Positions 36,484-44,911 of a DNA stretch of 64,000 bases are shown one piece after another. The notes beneath the pieces were generated by a model that was not told the DNA's origin, searched no databases, and saw only the letters and a list, made by a program, of their open reading frames with translations. Position 1 is the stretch's first letter; each line of letters starts with the position of its first letter. The position numbers and the translations under genes are program-made. This DNA is from Anaerolineae bacterium. Its GTDB lineage: Bacteria > Chloroflexota > Anaerolineae > DUEN01. The stretch spans positions 1 to 64,000 of the forward strand of contig JANXBS010000018.1 of the NCBI GenBank assembly GCA_025060615.1. Direction: 5' to 3'.

Positions 36484-37437
36484 TCACCGCTCGATAGGTA
36501 GGTCAGTGCGGTTACCCCATTCCTCCCAGGAGCCGTCGTAGTTGACCACATTCTCAAAGCCTAACAACTGCGTCAACACGAACCAGGAATGTGCGCCGCG
36601 CACGCCGGTTTGGCAGTACGTGAACACCTGTTGGTCCGGCTGGACGCCCACCTGCTCATATAGCTTTCGCAGCTCAGCCACGGGTTTAAAGGTGCCGTCC
36701 GGGTTCATCTGGCTCGTCCACTCCAAGTTGATTGCGCCGGGGATGTGTCCACCGCGGGCGGAGCGGACATCCTGCCCAGTGTACTCCTTGGGACTACGCG
36801 CGTCCAGAATCACCTTATCCGGTTGCTTCAAGCTCGCCAATACTTGTTCCCAGGTGGCGCGAATCGCCAAATTCGGCTCACCGGCCTTATAAGTGGTCGG
36901 CGTCACATTTGGCACTTCCTGGCTTAGCTCCCGCCCCTCGGCAACCCACTTCTTGCGGCCTCCGTCAAGGACGCGCACATCCTGATGGCCGTAATACTTC
37001 AGCACCCAAAAGGCTCGCGTGGCAAACAGGCTATTCGAGTCATCGTAGAAGACCACCGTCGTCTGGTTGTCAATACCCAGCCGGCCCAACAAGGCCTCGA
37101 GCTGCTGGGCGGTGAGGATTTGCCCTTTAACCGGATCATCGGGGTTGGTGAGATCAGTCTGCCAGTTGACGTACACAGCGCCAGGAATGTGTCCTTCAGC
37201 GTACACTTCGGGCTTACTGCTCACGTCCACCAACCGGATGCCCTCTTTGTGCAGGTTCTCCGCCACCCAGTTCGTATCTACCAACACCTCCGGCTGAGCA
37301 ATGTCCGTGGTGACGGAAGTTTTCTCAGCAACAGCCGGATTGGCAGGTGCCTGTTCAACAGCAGCTGGTGTGACCGGCACTGCGCAAGCGGTCAACAACA
37401 CGGCAACTATGAGTAACCAGATTCTACTAAACTTCAT
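36484..37437 (-). CDS. Secreted rhodanese-type thiosulfate sulfurtransferase lipoprotein
   Basis: A 317-residue lipoprotein with a signal peptide (IWLLIVAVLL) and lipobox LTAC, so C18 is lipidated. It holds two rhodanese domains (about 50-170 and 190-315). Only the second keeps the catalytic cysteine, in TYCQTGVRGAH; the first has FYDDSN at that position, as in 3-mercaptopyruvate/thiosulfate sulfurtransferases. It acts on the outer face of the membrane, probably transferring sulfur from thiosulfate or a related compound. It is the next gene after the thiosulfate importer, separated by 342 bases, and 56 bases before tusA. Confidence 0.88.
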   Translation of the reverse strand: MKFSRIWLLIVAVLLTACAVPVTPAAVEQAPANPAVAEKTSVTTDIAQPEVLVDTNWVAENLHKEGIRLVDVSSKPEVYAEGHIPGAVYVNWQTDLTNPDDPVKGQILTAQQLEALLGRLGIDNQTTVVFYDDSNSLFATRAFWVLKYYGHQDVRVLDGGRKKWVAEGRELSQEVPNVTPTTYKAGEPNLAIRATWEQVLASLKQPDKVILDARSPKEYTGQDVRSARGGHIPGAINLEWTSQMNPDGTFKPVAELRKLYEQVGVQPDQQVFTYCQTGVRGAHSWFVLTQLLGFENVVNYDGSWEEWGNRTDLPIER

Positions 37438-37779
37438 TTTGCGACCCTCCTCATGTTCTCCCGTTTTAGATTAAGACAGCCCCAAGATGGCCAGCCAGTT
37501 CCGCTCCCTGTCTGATAGAAGAGATTCAAGGGGAGCAAAGCCCTCTTTGTAAAGAGATTTTCCAGAGATTTTCCCGGCTAGATCAGCAAAAACTGGAAAG
37601 ACCAATTACGGCGGAGTAGGAGGGTGCCGCGCTTCTGCCTCAGCGCTCAAAGCTGCCAAACCGTACCCAGGCGGACACTCCTCCTCTCCGCCTGAGACAG
37701 ATGCAGCGCATGCTGATACACCATACCTGCCACATCACGATAGACCTCCCCGTGGCTCGCCATCACTCATATAATGCCG
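37438..37779. other. Non-coding gap between importer and rhodanese lipoprotein genes
   Basis: No gene is supported here. Next to each other lie a palindrome CTCTTTGTAAAGAG (37543-37556) and an 11-base tandem direct repeat AGAGATTTTCC (37553-37563, 37564-37574). Both are about 110 bases before the lipoprotein start and look like an operator. I could not define a convincing promoter. Confidence 0.45.
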
Positions 37780-39003
37780 CTACATCAGCCGTCGAATCAT
37801 CTGTACACCGAGAAAAGCGCCGATTGCCAGCGATCCCCCGAACACCCAACCGTTCAAGGCCAGGGATGGGATGGCTGAGAAAAACGCCCCAATGGTACAG
37901 CCAACTGCAATCCCTGCGCCGTATCCCATCAGAATACCGCCTCCTAGCGACTGGACATACCGCCGACGGTCAGCAGGTAGGCGGATTTTGAACTCGCCGG
38001 CCAGCACTGCCGCAAGCAAAGAACCTACAACCAGGCCCACGTCCAGCATCAAGCCGTGAGTCAGCAGGCCGCTCTCCATCGCTAGCGAGCATCCTGCGAT
38101 CTGGTCGACCCCTAGTAGAGGCCCGGCCGACAGCCCGACTAGACCTGCTAATGCATTCGCCCAGCGTGCCAACTCACCCGTCACGCCCCACGGATGGCGA
38201 TAGGCGTACTCGAACACGTTAAGCGCGCCCAGCCCCAACCCCGCCAGCGCCACCGGCCAAGCCCGGACGAAAATTACATGATAAAGAGCGTTCAGCCGTT
38301 CTCCGAATGTGAAACCAGCTGCCAGTGTCGGCGGCTCTGGAAACACGATACCGCTGCGAGCTTCCCACCACAATGCCAGCAAGTACAGTGCCCCTAGCAC
38401 CAACAGCGTCAGGCCAACTGCGCCGCCGTATCCCAAATAACGTGGTAGCCACACCACCGGCTGTCGCGAGATATGTACTTGCCACCACCAATTCCAAGTT
38501 TGGCTAGCCCCCCAGAGCCCGACTAGGATCCCACCCATCGCCACCCAGGAACCCACATACCCCTCGCCCATGCGATATAGAGAACCTGAGACACATCCGC
38601 CGGCTAATACCATCCCTAACCCAAAGAGCACACCCCCCACTACGAGGTGCCAGCCCAGCGGTACGACGTGCGCGTCAGGCGGCAGGAGGCCCAGAGCAGG
38701 GTTGGGGACCAGATTAGACATTACCAGAGTAAAGCCTAACGTCCCTACAGCCATGCCGGCCAGGATCGCTCGCATTACCCGCCCCTGCTGCAGTAAGAAC
38801 AGGTCACGGAAGGCCGACGCAAAGCAGAAGCGGCTGCGCTGCAAGATCATCCCGAATGCCAGGCCGAACAGCCAGAAAACCGCGAAGGCCCTATCTACAT
38901 AGCTAACCGCCGTAGCGACGAGTAGAGCCACGAACAAGATCGCAACGCCGGCGACTTGGCTTCGATTGAGCGATTTCGCCTCAACGCCCATAGACACAGC
39001 CAT
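37780..39003 (-). CDS. YeeE/YedE family thiosulfate transporter (TsuA-like)
   Basis: A 407-residue polytopic membrane protein with roughly 10 or more membrane segments. The family's conserved cysteines, which in TsuA relay thiosulfate through the pore, are present in the usual contexts: AGGCVSG (C137), IAGCSLA (C305) and AVGCTIG (C369); another Cys is C60. Thiosulfate import is therefore the best prediction, though some YeeE proteins are linked to other sulfur oxyanions or selenium. It starts 10 bases after the sulfur carrier gene, behind GAGGGGGG, so both are in one operon. Confidence 0.85.
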   Translation of the reverse strand: MAVSMGVEAKSLNRSQVAGVAILFVALLVATAVSYVDRAFAVFWLFGLAFGMILQRSRFCFASAFRDLFLLQQGRVMRAILAGMAVGTLGFTLVMSNLVPNPALGLLPPDAHVVPLGWHLVVGGVLFGLGMVLAGGCVSGSLYRMGEGYVGSWVAMGGILVGLWGASQTWNWWWQVHISRQPVVWLPRYLGYGGAVGLTLLVLGALYLLALWWEARSGIVFPEPPTLAAGFTFGERLNALYHVIFVRAWPVALAGLGLGALNVFEYAYRHPWGVTGELARWANALAGLVGLSAGPLLGVDQIAGCSLAMESGLLTHGLMLDVGLVVGSLLAAVLAGEFKIRLPADRRRYVQSLGGGILMGYGAGIAVGCTIGAFFSAIPSLALNGWVFGGSLAIGAFLGVQMIRRLM

Positions 39004-39013
39004 GGCACCCCCC

Positions 39014-39286
39014 TCATCCTCCTGCCATCGCAGGCACGATAGAGATGCGATCTCCCTCCGCTACCGGCGTCTCTTTGCCCTGTAATGTGCGGATCTCATC
39101 CTCGTTCACATAGATGTTGATGAAACGTTTGAGCTCGCCGTTTTCGTCTAACAACCGATCCCGGATGCCCGGAAACCTGGCCTCTAAGTCTTCGATCACG
39201 CTCAAGACCGTTGTACCTGAAGCCTGCACTTTCGATTGGCCACCGGTGAGCCGGCGGAGAGGAGTTGGAATGTTTACTGTTACCAT
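39014..39286 (-). CDS. MoaD/ThiS/CysO-like sulfur carrier protein
   Basis: A 90-residue ubiquitin-like beta-grasp protein ending in the diglycine tail MAGG, which is adenylated by an E1 enzyme and then thiocarboxylated. [10 protein letters not shown] and [13 protein letters not shown] fit the MoaD family. CysO (cysteine), MoaD (molybdopterin) and ThiS (thiazole) share this fold. Adjacent thiosulfate transport, a rhodanese-E1 fusion and a CysM-like enzyme favour a CysO role. It is the first gene of the sulfur cluster, preceded by GGAGGG and a structured leader. Confidence 0.88.
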   Translation of the reverse strand: MVTVNIPTPLRRLTGGQSKVQASGTTVLSVIEDLEARFPGIRDRLLDENGELKRFINIYVNEDEIRTLQGKETPVAEGDRISIVPAMAGG

Positions 39287-39320
39287 GGCTACCCTCCTAG
39301 TTAGGCACTTGAATGACTCT

Positions 39321-39359
39321 AGCGATCCCCTTGCGATGCCCTAGCGTTAGCTGATCGCT
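39321..39359 (-). promoter_or_regulatory. Leader hairpin just before the sulfur carrier gene
   Basis: AGCGATC (39321-39327) and GATCGCT (39353-39359) form a perfect 7-bp stem in the leader RNA, between the terminator and the ribosome binding site. It may affect translation start of the carrier gene. Confidence 0.4.
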
Positions 39360-39371
39360 GATAGACTTGCC

Positions 39372-39416
39372 AAATAAAAGGGACTCACCGAGGCCACTGG
39401 CCATGCGATGAGTCCC
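39372..39416 (-). terminator. Terminator (possible attenuator) upstream of the sulfur operon
   Basis: On the minus strand an 8-bp outer stem (39416-39409 with 39387-39380) and a nested GGCC/GGCC stem (39402-39399 with 39395-39392) are followed by TTTTATTT (39379-39372). It lies 86 bases before the carrier start and 400 bases after the end of the upstream minus-strand gene. Confidence 0.7.
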
Positions 39417-39472
39417 GCACACGATCTAGTATACATCTCATGTGGCGCGATGAGATGATTTCACCTCATCGC
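39405..39472 (-). promoter_or_regulatory. Competing pairing element in the sulfur operon leader
   Basis: In the minus-strand RNA the 8-mer GCGAUGAG (39472-39465) can pair perfectly with CUCAUCGC at 39454-39447, forming an upstream hairpin. It can equally pair with an identical CUCAUCGC at 39412-39405, inside the 5' arm of the terminator, which would block termination. This is the layout of an attenuator or riboswitch expression platform. A TATACT at 39433-39428 could instead be a promoter that bypasses the upstream part. Confidence 0.45.
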
Positions 39473-39816
39473 CAGATAGGAAAGCAAATCAATGCCTGAT
39501 CCGAAAGACTTAACATGACGCAGAGATAAGTCGGCGTGACCCATCGCATCTGTCAAACGCGGGGGCACTCGAGACATCCCTAGACCCTTCTTAGGGACGC
39601 CCGACTGCTCCCGCTATAGACAGATGCACGTCAACGTAGTCAACAAACGCCGACCTCTTAGCCGCAAAGGACTTCCTCTTCCGTGAGCTTTGATAGAAGC
39701 GTTAATACTATACCTTAAATGCCGTATATTGTCAAATCTATCTGTGGAAATCACCGAAACAGCTCGCCAGCAACTCTTGGACAATAACCCCGCGCTTACT
39801 ATCCCTACGCTCAGCG

Positions 39817-40635
39817 CTAGGCCAAAGCCTGCTCTAGAGCTTGATCCCAAAATTCGACAGTCCCATCTTGTAACAAGACGACATGCTCTTCACTTGCCGC
39901 CTGAGCCCCGCCCTGTGTGGCATCCTCCCCTGCTACGACAGGCACGGCCAGATAACCTGCTTTGCGGAGCAAGGCAGCGCGCCGGCGGGCGCGTTCTACA
40001 TCCCCCCGATCAACAGTAGCTGAGACTTCGATGGTCAACCATACCTCAGGCAACTCCGGCTTCTCTCGCAAGTGCCCTCGCACCAGCAGATCCAGCAATC
40101 GCAGCTCATCCAATTCAGCTTCTGCCAACCTCTTTTCGACCTGCTCTTCGATCTCATAAAAAGCCACAGCCCTAACGCGGCGTAAGAAACGCCCAAAGTA
40201 GCTATGAGCCTTCTCCCGATAACGACGCTCTAACTGATCCCCCACCAGTGAATCAAGCTTTCTTTCCATACGATCTTGCCTGGCTATAGAGGCACGTAGA
40301 GTTTCTTCGGTGCGCCGCTGCGCCTCCGCCAACTCCTCCACCCGCTGCTCCGTGCGCCGCTGCGCCTCCGCCAACTCAGCCAAGGCCACTTCCAGCCGAC
40401 TAACCCGCTCTTCGGTGCGCCGCTGCGCCTCCGCCAACTCCTCCACCCGCTGCTCCGTATTCCTCTGAGCGATCACCAAGTCACTTACCACGGCCCGCAG
40501 GTTATCGAAGTCCTCGCGGCGCACAGCCAGCTCAGCACGCATATGCTCTTCAATGGCTTCCACTATTTCTAGCATAGGAAGCCGTAACTCTTCTGGCAAC
40601 TTCTGTAGAGCAGAAGCATAACGCACAGCCGTCAT
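39817..40635 (-). CDS. Coiled-coil protein with C-terminal nuclease-like domain
   Basis: A 272-residue protein. Residues about 45-125 are a coiled coil made of near-identical repeats (EQRVEELAEAQRRTE). The C-terminal ~140 residues contain a helical part (EKAHSYFGRFLRRVRAV) and then LLDLLVRG and VWLTIEVSATV, spaced like the PD-(D/E)xK nuclease core, but with Ser in place of the usual Lys; KAGYLAVPVVAG follows. Such proteins are common in cyanobacteria and Chloroflexota and have no firm function; DNA binding is a guess. The ATG at 40635 is 50 bases after a good promoter (TTGGCA-17-TATAAT). Confidence 0.6.
   Translation of the reverse strand: MTAVRYASALQKLPEELRLPMLEIVEAIEEHMRAELAVRREDFDNLRAVVSDLVIAQRNTEQRVEELAEAQRRTEERVSRLEVALAELAEAQRRTEQRVEELAEAQRRTEETLRASIARQDRMERKLDSLVGDQLERRYREKAHSYFGRFLRRVRAVAFYEIEEQVEKRLAEAELDELRLLDLLVRGHLREKPELPEVWLTIEVSATVDRGDVERARRRAALLRKAGYLAVPVVAGEDATQGGAQAASEEHVVLLQDGTVEFWDQALEQALA
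40310..40440. repeat. Coding repeat units in the coiled-coil gene
   Basis: An identical 26-base core recurs at 40310-40335, 40352-40377 and 40415-40440. Spacings are 42 and 63 bases, both multiples of 21 (one heptad), so gain or loss of units would keep the frame and the coiled-coil register. Confidence 0.85.
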
Positions 40636-40691
40636 CTCCTCTCGCAGAGAACGCGCCCTGCGACTGGTCTGTGGCTTAAATAGCTCTCATA

Positions 40692-40720
40692 ATTATAACC
40701 GATCCCTACACCTATGCCAA
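40692..40720 (-). promoter_or_regulatory. Promoter of the coiled-coil protein gene
   Basis: Minus-strand TTGGCA (40720-40715), 17-base spacer, TATAAT (40697-40692). Confidence 0.6.
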
Positions 40721-40860
40721 GCAACAAGCTTACTGCAGTGCGCTGACTTGGACACTTCTCCTCCTTTCGCATCCATGAAGTCTAGCGCAAAAAAGCCAGT
40801 TAAGACCTTCCAGCCCCTTTCAGCCCCCATAAGAGGGCTTTGGTGGACAGAGCCTCCAAT

Positions 40861-40888
40861 TTGACAAGTCAATCATCTATGGTATTAT
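40861..40888 (+). promoter_or_regulatory. Promoter of the GH2 / GntR-LacI unit
   Basis: Perfect TTGACA (40861-40866), 16-base spacer, TATTAT (40883-40888). The start of transcription is expected near 40895. Confidence 0.65.
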
Positions 40889-40906
40889 TGATGCAGATCA
40901 ATGAAT

Positions 40907-40920
40907 GTATAAATTTATAC
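40907..40920. promoter_or_regulatory. Palindromic operator candidate before GH2
   Basis: A perfect 14-bp palindrome, GTATAAATTTATAC, lies about 20 bases downstream of the -10 box and 16 bases before the GH2 start. A bound regulator here would block transcription. The GntR-LacI protein encoded two genes downstream is the natural candidate. Confidence 0.5.
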
Positions 40921-40935
40921 CATTACTGATTGATA

Positions 40936-43647
40936 ATGTCCTACCCGATTTTGCGTAATGAGTTAGCTCCGGCTCTTTCTCTAAACGGCACTTGGAGCTT
41001 CTCCCTAGGCCAGAACACACCTAGGAATACGATTCAGGTCCCTGGTTGCTGGGAAGCCCAAGGCTATCCTAAACATCTTGATGGTCCTGCCTATTACTGC
41101 CGTGAGGTCTTGATTCCGTCTGAATGGTCTGGCCAGAGGATCTTCGCCGAGTTTGATGCAGTCAGTTACGCCTGTGTCTTCTCGTGCAACGGTGAAAAAG
41201 CAGGGGAACATCATGGACTGTGGACTCCTTTCGCATTCGATATTACATCTATTGCCCGCCCTGGTCATTCTAACATTCTTGAGCTCGAAGTCTACAAGCC
41301 CGGGAAACGCTTCCCGGTCCGCAGCTGCCTGGCCGGCTTCCTGCCTGACGTGGCTACCACCTTTGGCGGTATCTGGCAGCCAGCGCGATTGCGTGCCCTT
41401 ACAGTAGGGCTGCGCGATCTGTGGATCACCGCCGATCTCGATACAGCCACATTGCATGTGTGTGGCCAAGCGGTGTCCTTCGGGCTTGACTTGGTAGGCA
41501 GCCGTTGGGAAGTGGAGGTTTTTCAGGATGAACGTCAGGTGGCTGTCCAGCAGATGCCCATCGAGGCTAATGGCATTTTGGATTTGGCCCTGGTCATCCC
41601 AGAGGTTACCCCTTGGAGCCCACAAACCCCTGCGTTATACCGTGTGAAGATCCGGCTCCTCCAACGCAACCAAGTCCTGGCGGAGGTTTCTGAGCGAGTC
41701 GGCTTTCGTCACTTGACGCGGATAGATGATCAGCTCTTGTTCAACCACCAACCCGTGTTTTTGCGCGGCATTTTGAGTTGGGGATGGGACCCTGATCGGA
41801 TTGCCCCCGCCTTTGATGCTCAACAGGTTCGCGATGAGATTCATCGCGTACAAGCGCTTGGCTTTAATCTCATCAAGCTATGCCTGTTTGTACCGAATCA
41901 GACCTATTTTGACATCGCCGATGAGGAGGGGATCTTCCTATGGCAGGAATGGCCCCTCTGGCTGCCCCAGGTGACGCCAGAGGCACGGGCCCAGTGGCCG
42001 GCTGAGTATGCTGAGCTAATGCGGCTCACCCGTCATCACCCTTCCGTAGTGTTATACAGCCTGGGCTGTGAGCTGAACGCCAGCGTGGACGCCGAGCTGC
42101 TCAGCGCCCTCAGTGACACGGCGCGCAAGATGACCTCAAACGTGCTCTTCTGCGACAACAGCGGCTCGGGAGAGGCTTACGGCGGATTGCCCTTCGACTT
42201 CTCCGACTTTACCGACTATCACCCGTATGGTGATCTCCATCACTTCGAGCCGCTATTGGACCACTGGCGGCGCGACTGGCGCCCCCCGCGCCCATGGATC
42301 TTTGGCGAATTCTGCGACTCAGACAGCTTTCGGGATCTGGATGAGATTTTCGCAGCCCATAGCGGACAGAAGCCCTGGTGGCTGACTGAAGATCTACCTG
42401 TGCATACATGGCGGCCGGAGGCGCATGCCCTGCTGGAAGAGCAGGAGCGGCTCGCTCGGGCTGACCTCAACTTTACACCTCAAGAGCTGACCCGCATCTC
42501 CCGGCTTCAATCGCTGGCGATCCGCAAATACATCCTGGAGGCGGTCCGCCGCCGTGCCGGGATAGGAGGATATGTGATCACCGGCCTGCGCGATACCCCA
42601 ATCGCCACTTCAGGTATTTTCGACGATCTGGGCCGGCCCAAGTGGACCCCAGAGGAGTTTCGCCCCTTCAACGATGACTCGGTGCTGTGCTTGGACGGGG
42701 ACCGCCGCCGCCGTTGGCAGCACGGAGGCGACCGCGTAGATCGGATAGACCTATACAATGTATGGGCAGGAGAGACCGCGCGCTGGTTTGTGATCCTGAG
42801 CCATGTTGGAAAGCCAATCCCTAATGGCGGTGAGTTGACGTGGCAGCTCATTGATCAAACTGACCTCGTCCTCGCAGAGGGGCGGTCCGAGATCCGTCGG
42901 ACGCTTTTGCCCGGCCGACCACAGGAGCTCGCCAGGATCGAATGTGACTTGCCCATTCTCGAAAGGGCCAACGAGCTTTGTCTGCGGGTTCGCCTCACCA
43001 CCGAGGATATGGTACTCGTCAACCGATGGCCGATCTGGTGCTATCCACGGCCAGCCGCCTGGCCCAATGAGCTGGCGATCTGCGATCCATCTTACACGTT
43101 GGATGGCTGGGATGAGCTGCTCCAGCCCGCGCGCCGAATCTCGGCCGAGCCACCGTCATGGGAGCCCTCTATGGTTTTGGCGACGGTTCTCACCCCATGG
43201 CTATTAGGATACTTACGGGCGGGGGGCCGCGTACTGTTGCTACAGCAAGGAGATGGGCCACTCCCATCACGTCGCGGCCCTTTCTGGCGCGAGGCCATTC
43301 ACCTATTCCCGGATCATCCGCTATGGCAGACCTTTCCCCATCGTGGATACGCTGATCTCCAGTTCTTCGGTTTGGCCACCGATGTGATGCTGGATGCCTC
43401 TCGCCTTCATGAGACTGTACCAGAGATCGCCCAAATTCGGCCTGTGATGCGCCGGCTGGATGCGCGCGAGTTTTATGTCTGTGAGTATCTACTGGAGGCA
43501 GAGATAGGACGCGGTCGGCTGTTGGCTTGCACTTTGCGTTTGCAAGGCGGATCCGGGATGCAGCCGACTGGACTACGGAGAAATGTGGCCGGTTACTTTC
43601 TGCTATGGGCTATGCTCGCTTACCTAAATAAATCGTTGACCATCTAA
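40936..43647 (+). CDS. Glycoside hydrolase family 2 protein with C-terminal extension
   Basis: A 903-residue cytoplasmic GH2 enzyme: jelly-roll domain (about 1-155), immunoglobulin-like domain (160-260), TIM barrel (about 265-590) with probable acid/base E379 in SLGCELNAS and nucleophile E458 in IFGEFCDS. The last ~300 residues are extra and include WLLGYLRAGGRVLLLQQG, which resembles the trimerisation-type domain of GH42 enzymes. The ATG at 40936 lacks a clear ribosome binding site; TTG at 40930 is an alternative. The substrate is unknown; a regulator and sugar ABC genes follow. It is only distantly similar to the GH2 at 3826. Confidence 0.82.
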   Translation: MSYPILRNELAPALSLNGTWSFSLGQNTPRNTIQVPGCWEAQGYPKHLDGPAYYCREVLIPSEWSGQRIFAEFDAVSYACVFSCNGEKAGEHHGLWTPFAFDITSIARPGHSNILELEVYKPGKRFPVRSCLAGFLPDVATTFGGIWQPARLRALTVGLRDLWITADLDTATLHVCGQAVSFGLDLVGSRWEVEVFQDERQVAVQQMPIEANGILDLALVIPEVTPWSPQTPALYRVKIRLLQRNQVLAEVSERVGFRHLTRIDDQLLFNHQPVFLRGILSWGWDPDRIAPAFDAQQVRDEIHRVQALGFNLIKLCLFVPNQTYFDIADEEGIFLWQEWPLWLPQVTPEARAQWPAEYAELMRLTRHHPSVVLYSLGCELNASVDAELLSALSDTARKMTSNVLFCDNSGSGEAYGGLPFDFSDFTDYHPYGDLHHFEPLLDHWRRDWRPPRPWIFGEFCDSDSFRDLDEIFAAHSGQKPWWLTEDLPVHTWRPEAHALLEEQERLARADLNFTPQELTRISRLQSLAIRKYILEAVRRRAGIGGYVITGLRDTPIATSGIFDDLGRPKWTPEEFRPFNDDSVLCLDGDRRRRWQHGGDRVDRIDLYNVWAGETARWFVILSHVGKPIPNGGELTWQLIDQTDLVLAEGRSEIRRTLLPGRPQELARIECDLPILERANELCLRVRLTTEDMVLVNRWPIWCYPRPAAWPNELAICDPSYTLDGWDELLQPARRISAEPPSWEPSMVLATVLTPWLLGYLRAGGRVLLLQQGDGPLPSRRGPFWREAIHLFPDHPLWQTFPHRGYADLQFFGLATDVMLDASRLHETVPEIAQIRPVMRRLDAREFYVCEYLLEAEIGRGRLLACTLRLQGGSGMQPTGLRRNVAGYFLLWAMLAYLNKSLTI

Positions 43648-43659
43648 TTAGGTGAGGCC

Positions 43660-44838
43660 ATGGAGCTGCAGCGGTCAGGAGATCTTCCGTTATACCTTCA
43701 ACTGCGGATGTCCTTAGAGCAGCGTATCCTGAACGGCGAGTGGGGATATGGCGCCATGCTGCCGGCCGAACACGAGCTATGCGCTGAATACGGCGTCTCT
43801 CGAGGCACGTTACGTCAGGCGTTAGCGGAGCTGGAGCGAGAGGGCTTTGTACGCCGAGAACAAGGGAGAGGGACTTTCGTCGCCAAAGTGGTACAGCGCG
43901 AGCCGAGAACCGGGCTATCCGGTCATAGCATCTCCTTCATTGTCCCCTATGTCCGCGATTCGTTTGTGCCCACACTGCTCCTGGGCATAGAGAACGCTGC
44001 ACGCGCCCACGGATTTACCGTGCTTTTCCACCATGTGGAAAACAATCTTGAGAAACAGGCAGCTACGCTGCGTTCGGCAGTGCAGCAAGGAGTGGCCGGC
44101 GTTATCCTATTTCCGGTGAACTCGACCCACGTCAGCCCGATCATGTCAGAACTGATCGCTCAGGGGTACCCATTCGTGGTGATAGATCGCTATTTGCGCA
44201 ACCTGTATACCGACTATGTGACCAGCGATAATTTCGGTGGTGGGTTGCGGGCAACCCAGCACCTGCTGCGGCTAGGGCATCGTCGGATCGCTTTCGTGAG
44301 CTGGCGCGATCCCGCCATCACAATGGAGCATCGCCGAGCTGGTTACCGATGTGCGTTGGAGGAAGCCGGACTGCCCGTGGACCCCTCTCTGGAATGTGAA
44401 GTGGAGGGATACCCTACGATTGATCTGGATGCGCTGGCCACTTTCCTCAGCCAGGAGCCACGTCCTACCGCAGTATTCGCAGCCAATGATCAGTTGGCTC
44501 TAGCGGTACGCCGGGCAGCTTACTCTCTGGGCCTGACCGTGCCACAAGATCTGGCGCTAGTGGGGTTTGACGATCTGGATATCGCAGCGCACCTGGACGT
44601 GCCGCTCACCACCATCTCGCAGCCAATCCTCGAGATGGGAAAGACGGCCGCAGAGGTGATCATCCGCAAGATTCAAGGGCGATCTTTCGGGATTGAGCAA
44701 CATATCTTGCCCACAAGGCTGATCATCCGCCATTCCTGTGGGGCCTATCTGCGAGATCAGCCCCTCGTAAATATGGTAGAAAGGCACAATTGGAGCCGGG
44801 CCGGGCAAGTGCTCTCGGCTCCCTGGCCGTCTCGATAA
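43660..44838 (+). CDS. GntR-LacI hybrid transcriptional regulator (AraR-like)
   Basis: A 392-residue regulator. Residues about 8-75 are a GntR winged helix (LYLQLRMSLEQRIL, YGVSRGTLRQALAELEREGFV, GRGTFV); residues about 90-360 are a LacI-type periplasmic-binding fold (VTSDNFGGGLRATQHLL, FAANDQLALAVRRAA, VGFDDLDIA). AraR of Bacillus has the same build and binds operators until its sugar arrives. It starts 12 bases after GH2 behind TAGGTGAGG, so it is in the same transcript. Likely targets are the palindrome at 40907 and the ABC operon that follows. Confidence 0.9.
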   Translation: MELQRSGDLPLYLQLRMSLEQRILNGEWGYGAMLPAEHELCAEYGVSRGTLRQALAELEREGFVRREQGRGTFVAKVVQREPRTGLSGHSISFIVPYVRDSFVPTLLLGIENAARAHGFTVLFHHVENNLEKQAATLRSAVQQGVAGVILFPVNSTHVSPIMSELIAQGYPFVVIDRYLRNLYTDYVTSDNFGGGLRATQHLLRLGHRRIAFVSWRDPAITMEHRRAGYRCALEEAGLPVDPSLECEVEGYPTIDLDALATFLSQEPRPTAVFAANDQLALAVRRAAYSLGLTVPQDLALVGFDDLDIAAHLDVPLTTISQPILEMGKTAAEVIIRKIQGRSFGIEQHILPTRLIIRHSCGAYLRDQPLVNMVERHNWSRAGQVLSAPWPSR

Positions 44839-44911
44839 AGCGGAGGTCATGGGATAGGATTGCTATCCATATAGTCTGCTGCGAACCTTAAAAAGAAAGA
44901 AGGAGGGGGTT

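Noticed and set aside
39287-39540. Known SAM or other named riboswitch upstream of the sulfur operon
   Set aside because: No match by eye to S-box, SAM-II or T-box core motifs; only the terminator and competing pairing are supported.
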